Source of the DNA: Methanobacterium sp. UBA8
GTDB lineage: Archaea; Methanobacteriota; Methanobacteria; Methanobacteriales; Methanobacteriaceae
Direction of reading: 5' to 3'
DNA: 7,217 nt
Assembly: GCA_002509665.1 (NCBI GenBank)
Contig: DADN01000250.1
Coordinates: 35,157-42,373 of the forward strand
The notes under the pieces were generated by a model. The model was not told where the DNA came from, did no database searches, and saw nothing but the letters and a program-made list of their open reading frames with translations. The translations under genes and the position numbers were made by a program. Positions 5,741 to 7,217 of the stretch are shown in pieces; position 1 is the first letter of the stretch, and each line of letters starts with the position of its first letter.

Positions 5741-5812
5741 ATGCTGCTCAATTATTATCTTGTAACTAAAATCTTGAAATCTGTCGATAAACTGGACTTT
5801 TCAGGATTTTAA
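5741..5812 (+). CDS. Possible 23-aa ORF after the microprotein
   Basis: This is a short ORF (MLLNYYLVTKILKSVDKLDF, then SGF) following the AGGGAGGT site at 5721-5728. It resembles one amphipathic helix and matches no family I know. The 12-nt spacing is long, and a hairpin spans most of its length, so it may be a remnant of a decayed gene or no gene at all. An alternative 16-aa ORF at 5715-5765 starts inside the TAATG that overlaps the microprotein stop and contains a Cys-Cys (HSVCCS), but the strong binding site falls within it instead of before it. Confidence 0.2.
   Translation: MLLNYYLVTKILKSVDKLDFSGF
5768..5810 (+). terminator. Long hairpin ending the microprotein transcript
   Basis: Arms 5768-5779 and 5799-5810 form a 12-bp stem with a single T-G wobble pair and a 19-nt loop. 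It lies between the microprotein and the flavin reductase. No long T tract follows, so it may protect the 3' end or attenuate transcription as well as, or instead of, terminating it. Confidence 0.4.
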
Positions 5813-5836
5813 CATTAATTTTATGGCGATGATAAT

Positions 5837-6259
5837 ATGAAAAGAAGTAGATACGCAACTCCAATTTTTATAATTGGAACTTATGATGAAGAAGGCAATC
5901 CAAATGCAGTGAATGCTATATTAGGGGAGATGTCATGCTCTGATCCTCAACATATTTCGATTTCTATAAAAGAAACCACCAGTACACATAAAAATATTTT
6001 AGATAAGGAAGCTTTCACTGTAAATATCCCTTCTCAGACTTATATTGATGAAACAGGTCATTTAATGACTGAATGTGGAAAGAATGAAGATAAATTTGAT
6101 TCAACAGGGTTAACCCCTGTTAAAAGCGAACTTGTAGATGCCCCTTACATCCAAGAATTTCCGCTTGCTTTAGAATGCAAATTAGTTGATACAACTCAAT
6201 CAGGATTATGTACTTGTTTTATAGGCAAAGTTCTTGATGCAAAGTGGATCGAGGTTTAA
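5837..6259 (+). CDS. Flavin reductase / FMN-binding split-barrel protein, short C terminus
   Basis: This protein belongs to the DIM6/NTAB (RutF-like) flavin reductase family, FMN-binding split-barrel proteins that pass electrons from NAD(P)H to flavin or act as small flavoproteins. The segments match in order: RYATPIFIIGTYDEEGNPNA (5-24), the Ser-Cys turn EMSCSDPQHISISI (31-44), KNILDKEAFTVNIPS (52-66), KFDSTGLTPVKSELVDAPYI (86-105), and the last family strand PLALECKLVDTT to FIGKVLDA (109-135). It has 140 aa, whereas relatives are usually about 180-200 and continue with a conserved Tyr/Gly-rich tail after this strand. That tail is missing, and no convincing continuation was found in the other frames. 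The N terminus is also slightly short, with an in-frame stop at 5816-5818 and a weak GGCGAT binding site at 5825-5830. It may be a naturally short member or a gene truncated at its 3' end that still encodes most of the FMN pocket. Confidence 0.82.
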   Translation: MKRSRYATPIFIIGTYDEEGNPNAVNAILGEMSCSDPQHISISIKETTSTHKNILDKEAFTVNIPSQTYIDETGHLMTECGKNEDKFDSTGLTPVKSELVDAPYIQEFPLALECKLVDTTQSGLCTCFIGKVLDAKWIEV

Positions 6260-6333
6260 ATGACTATGGAAATCATGACATAAAATAGATTTAGCTGTTT
6301 TGTGTGATACTTGAAAAGAATGGATTTGTTAGA

Positions 6334-6753
6334 ATGAAATCTGAAATAACAGGTACCTGGAAATTGAAATCGTTTGAATCAAGATCCAAAGATGGAGATG
6401 TGTTTTATCCTTTTGGAGAGAACCCAGAAGGGTTTTTAATATATGATGAGAGTGGATATATGTCTGGAATGATATCTAGGGCTGATAGACATAACTTATC
6501 AGTTAATGCGGCTAATATGGGTGAAAACGAAAAATCATCCCTTTCAGAAGGATTCATAGGGTACTCTGGCAAATATGAAATTTTAGATGATAAAATTGTT
6601 CACCATGTTGAAATGAGTTTTATTCCAAACTGGATTGGAAAACCTTTAGATAGGTTTTATAGCTTTGAAAATGATTATTTGGTACTTAAAACACCTCCAG
6701 AAGTTTTTAATAATAAGAAATTTGTTCATTACATAATTTGGGAGAAATTATAG
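6334..6753 (+). CDS. Lipocalin-like domain protein
   Basis: This is a 139-aa cytoplasmic protein of the lipocalin-like (Lipocalin_5) family, a small beta barrel often encoded beside redox or detoxification genes. Numbering from the ATG at 6334, it shows ITGTWKLKSFE (5-15), YPFGENPEGFLIYDESGYMSGMI (about 25-47), IGYSGKYEILDDKIVHHVEMSFIPNWIGKPLDRFYSFE (about 75-112) and LVLKTPP (116-122), all close to the family pattern. A GTG at 6304 would add ten residues with no family counterpart and no binding site, so the ATG is preferred; only a weak GGAT-type site (6322-6325) precedes it. It lies 74 bp after the flavin reductase and 48 bp before the nitroreductase, with no obvious terminator after it, so it may be cotranscribed with the latter. 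The ligand is unknown; the family assignment is firm. Confidence 0.87.
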   Translation: MKSEITGTWKLKSFESRSKDGDVFYPFGENPEGFLIYDESGYMSGMISRADRHNLSVNAANMGENEKSSLSEGFIGYSGKYEILDDKIVHHVEMSFIPNWIGKPLDRFYSFENDYLVLKTPPEVFNNKKFVHYIIWEKL

Positions 6754-6790
6754 GGATTACTGGATCTGAAATTATGTGTTTAGATTATTA

Positions 6791-6800
6791 GGTGGGTGAT
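6791..6800 (+). promoter_or_regulatory. Ribosome binding site of the nitroreductase
   Basis: GGTGGGTGAT includes GGTGAT, complementary to the 3' end of archaeal 16S rRNA. It sits directly before the ATG at 6802; a GTG follows at 6805. The first GGTGG has 6-nt spacing to the ATG and supports that start. Confidence 0.6.
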
Positions 6801-6801
6801 T

Positions 6802-7217
6802 ATGGTGAATCAGGTTTTAGAAATAATAAAAAGTAGAAGAAGCGTTAGGAAATACAGCAGCGAACAGATTAAGGATGAAGAACTTGAAATAATACTTGAA
6901 TCAGCAATATATGCTCCAACAGGAGGTAATGACCAGCCATGGCATTTTACAGTCATACAAAATAGGGAATTTATTGATTATATGAATATGGAAGCAAAAA
7001 AGCTTATTGTACAAGATAAGGAACTTGTAAATCGTATAAATACTGAAGCAAAAAAGCTTCCTGATTTTGAAGACAGGATAACAAAAATAGGAAGATCTAA
7101 TAATTTTAATATTTTTTACAACGCACCAACCGTAATAGTAGTTTCTGGAAAAGATACGCCATCATCATTCGCTGATTGCTGTGCAGCAATCCAAAACATG
7201 TTAATTGCTGCAGAAAG
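6802..7217 (+). CDS. Nitroreductase family protein (3' end outside window)
   Basis: This is an FMN-dependent NAD(P)H oxidoreductase of the nitroreductase superfamily. The first 138 codons are visible and open to the window edge. VLEIIKSRRSVRKYSSEQI (5-23) contains the Arg-Arg-Ser-x-Arg flavin phosphate motif. ESAIYAPTGGNDQPWHFTVI (33-52) is the classic Ala-Pro-x-x-x-Asn-x-Gln-Pro-Trp FMN contact. NAPTVIVVSG (106-115), followed by FADCCAAIQNMLIAAE (123-138), is the dimer-interface and cofactor helix with a Cys-Cys pair. Family length is about 170-200 aa, so roughly 40-60 residues are missing. In anaerobes such proteins act on nitro compounds, quinones or flavins, and the true substrate is rarely known. 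Residues 64-68 and 82-86 are identical (EAKKL), encoded by a 15-bp direct repeat. The gene appears to form a unit with the lipocalin-like gene. Confidence 0.92.
   Translation, partial: MVNQVLEIIKSRRSVRKYSSEQIKDEELEIILESAIYAPTGGNDQPWHFTVIQNREFIDYMNMEAKKLIVQDKELVNRINTEAKKLPDFEDRITKIGRSNNFNIFYNAPTVIVVSGKDTPSSFADCCAAIQNMLIAAE
6991..7059 (+). repeat. 15-bp direct repeat inside the nitroreductase
   Basis: The 15-mer GAAGCAAAAAAGCTT occurs at 6991-7005 and at 7045-7059, exactly 54 bp (18 codons) apart and in frame, encoding EAKKL twice. It may be a trace of an internal duplication in a helical insertion. Confidence 0.6.

Noticed and set aside
6304..6333. GTG start for the lipocalin-like gene
   Set aside because: No binding site, and the extra ten residues have no family counterpart.

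Overview
The window looks like chromosomal DNA from a methanogenic euryarchaeon, most likely Methanobacterium or a close relative. This is inferred from an AT-rich sequence with short TATA-type promoter elements, GGTGAT/GGAGG Shine-Dalgarno sites, an oligo-T stop signal without a strong hairpin, an iron-sulfur flavoprotein of the type common in methanogens, and a PadR regulator with a Cys-Cys N terminus. No rRNA, tRNA, CRISPR array, insertion sequence or replication origin was seen.

Region 1 (2-4211) is a tightly packed + strand operon. It starts with the 3' part of an AMP-forming acyl-CoA synthetase, cut by the window edge. A V4R/ATC-hydrolase-like protein follows, then a GMC-type FAD oxidoreductase carrying a four-cysteine cluster; both junctions are 4-bp ATGA overlaps. 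After 52 bp comes a flavodoxin-fold iron-sulfur flavoprotein, and an oligo-T tract closes the unit. Together they suggest activation of an organic acid, followed by a flavin and Fe-S redox step. The substrate is not evident.

Region 2 (4212-5200) holds a stand-alone SRPBCC-fold protein that is probably translated leaderless, and a 51-aa hypothetical gene with its own promoter and Shine-Dalgarno. After them lies a 194-bp spacer with two hairpins, one unusually GC-rich.

Region 3 (5201-5836) is the most distinctive part. A small PadR-family repressor on the - strand is divergent from a 30-aa microprotein with a His-Trp-Cys-Cys-Gly-Pro motif. Between them are three related 16-bp palindromes (TATYG-N6-CRATA) placed around the TATA elements. 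Both proteins have adjacent cysteines, so a thiol- or metal-responsive switch is a reasonable hypothesis. The microprotein is followed by a second strong ribosome binding site, tiny ORFs and a long hairpin.

Region 4 (5837-7217) holds a short, possibly C-terminally truncated flavin reductase, a lipocalin-like domain protein, and the 5' part of a nitroreductase that runs off the window. Four of the ten well-supported genes encode predicted flavoproteins.
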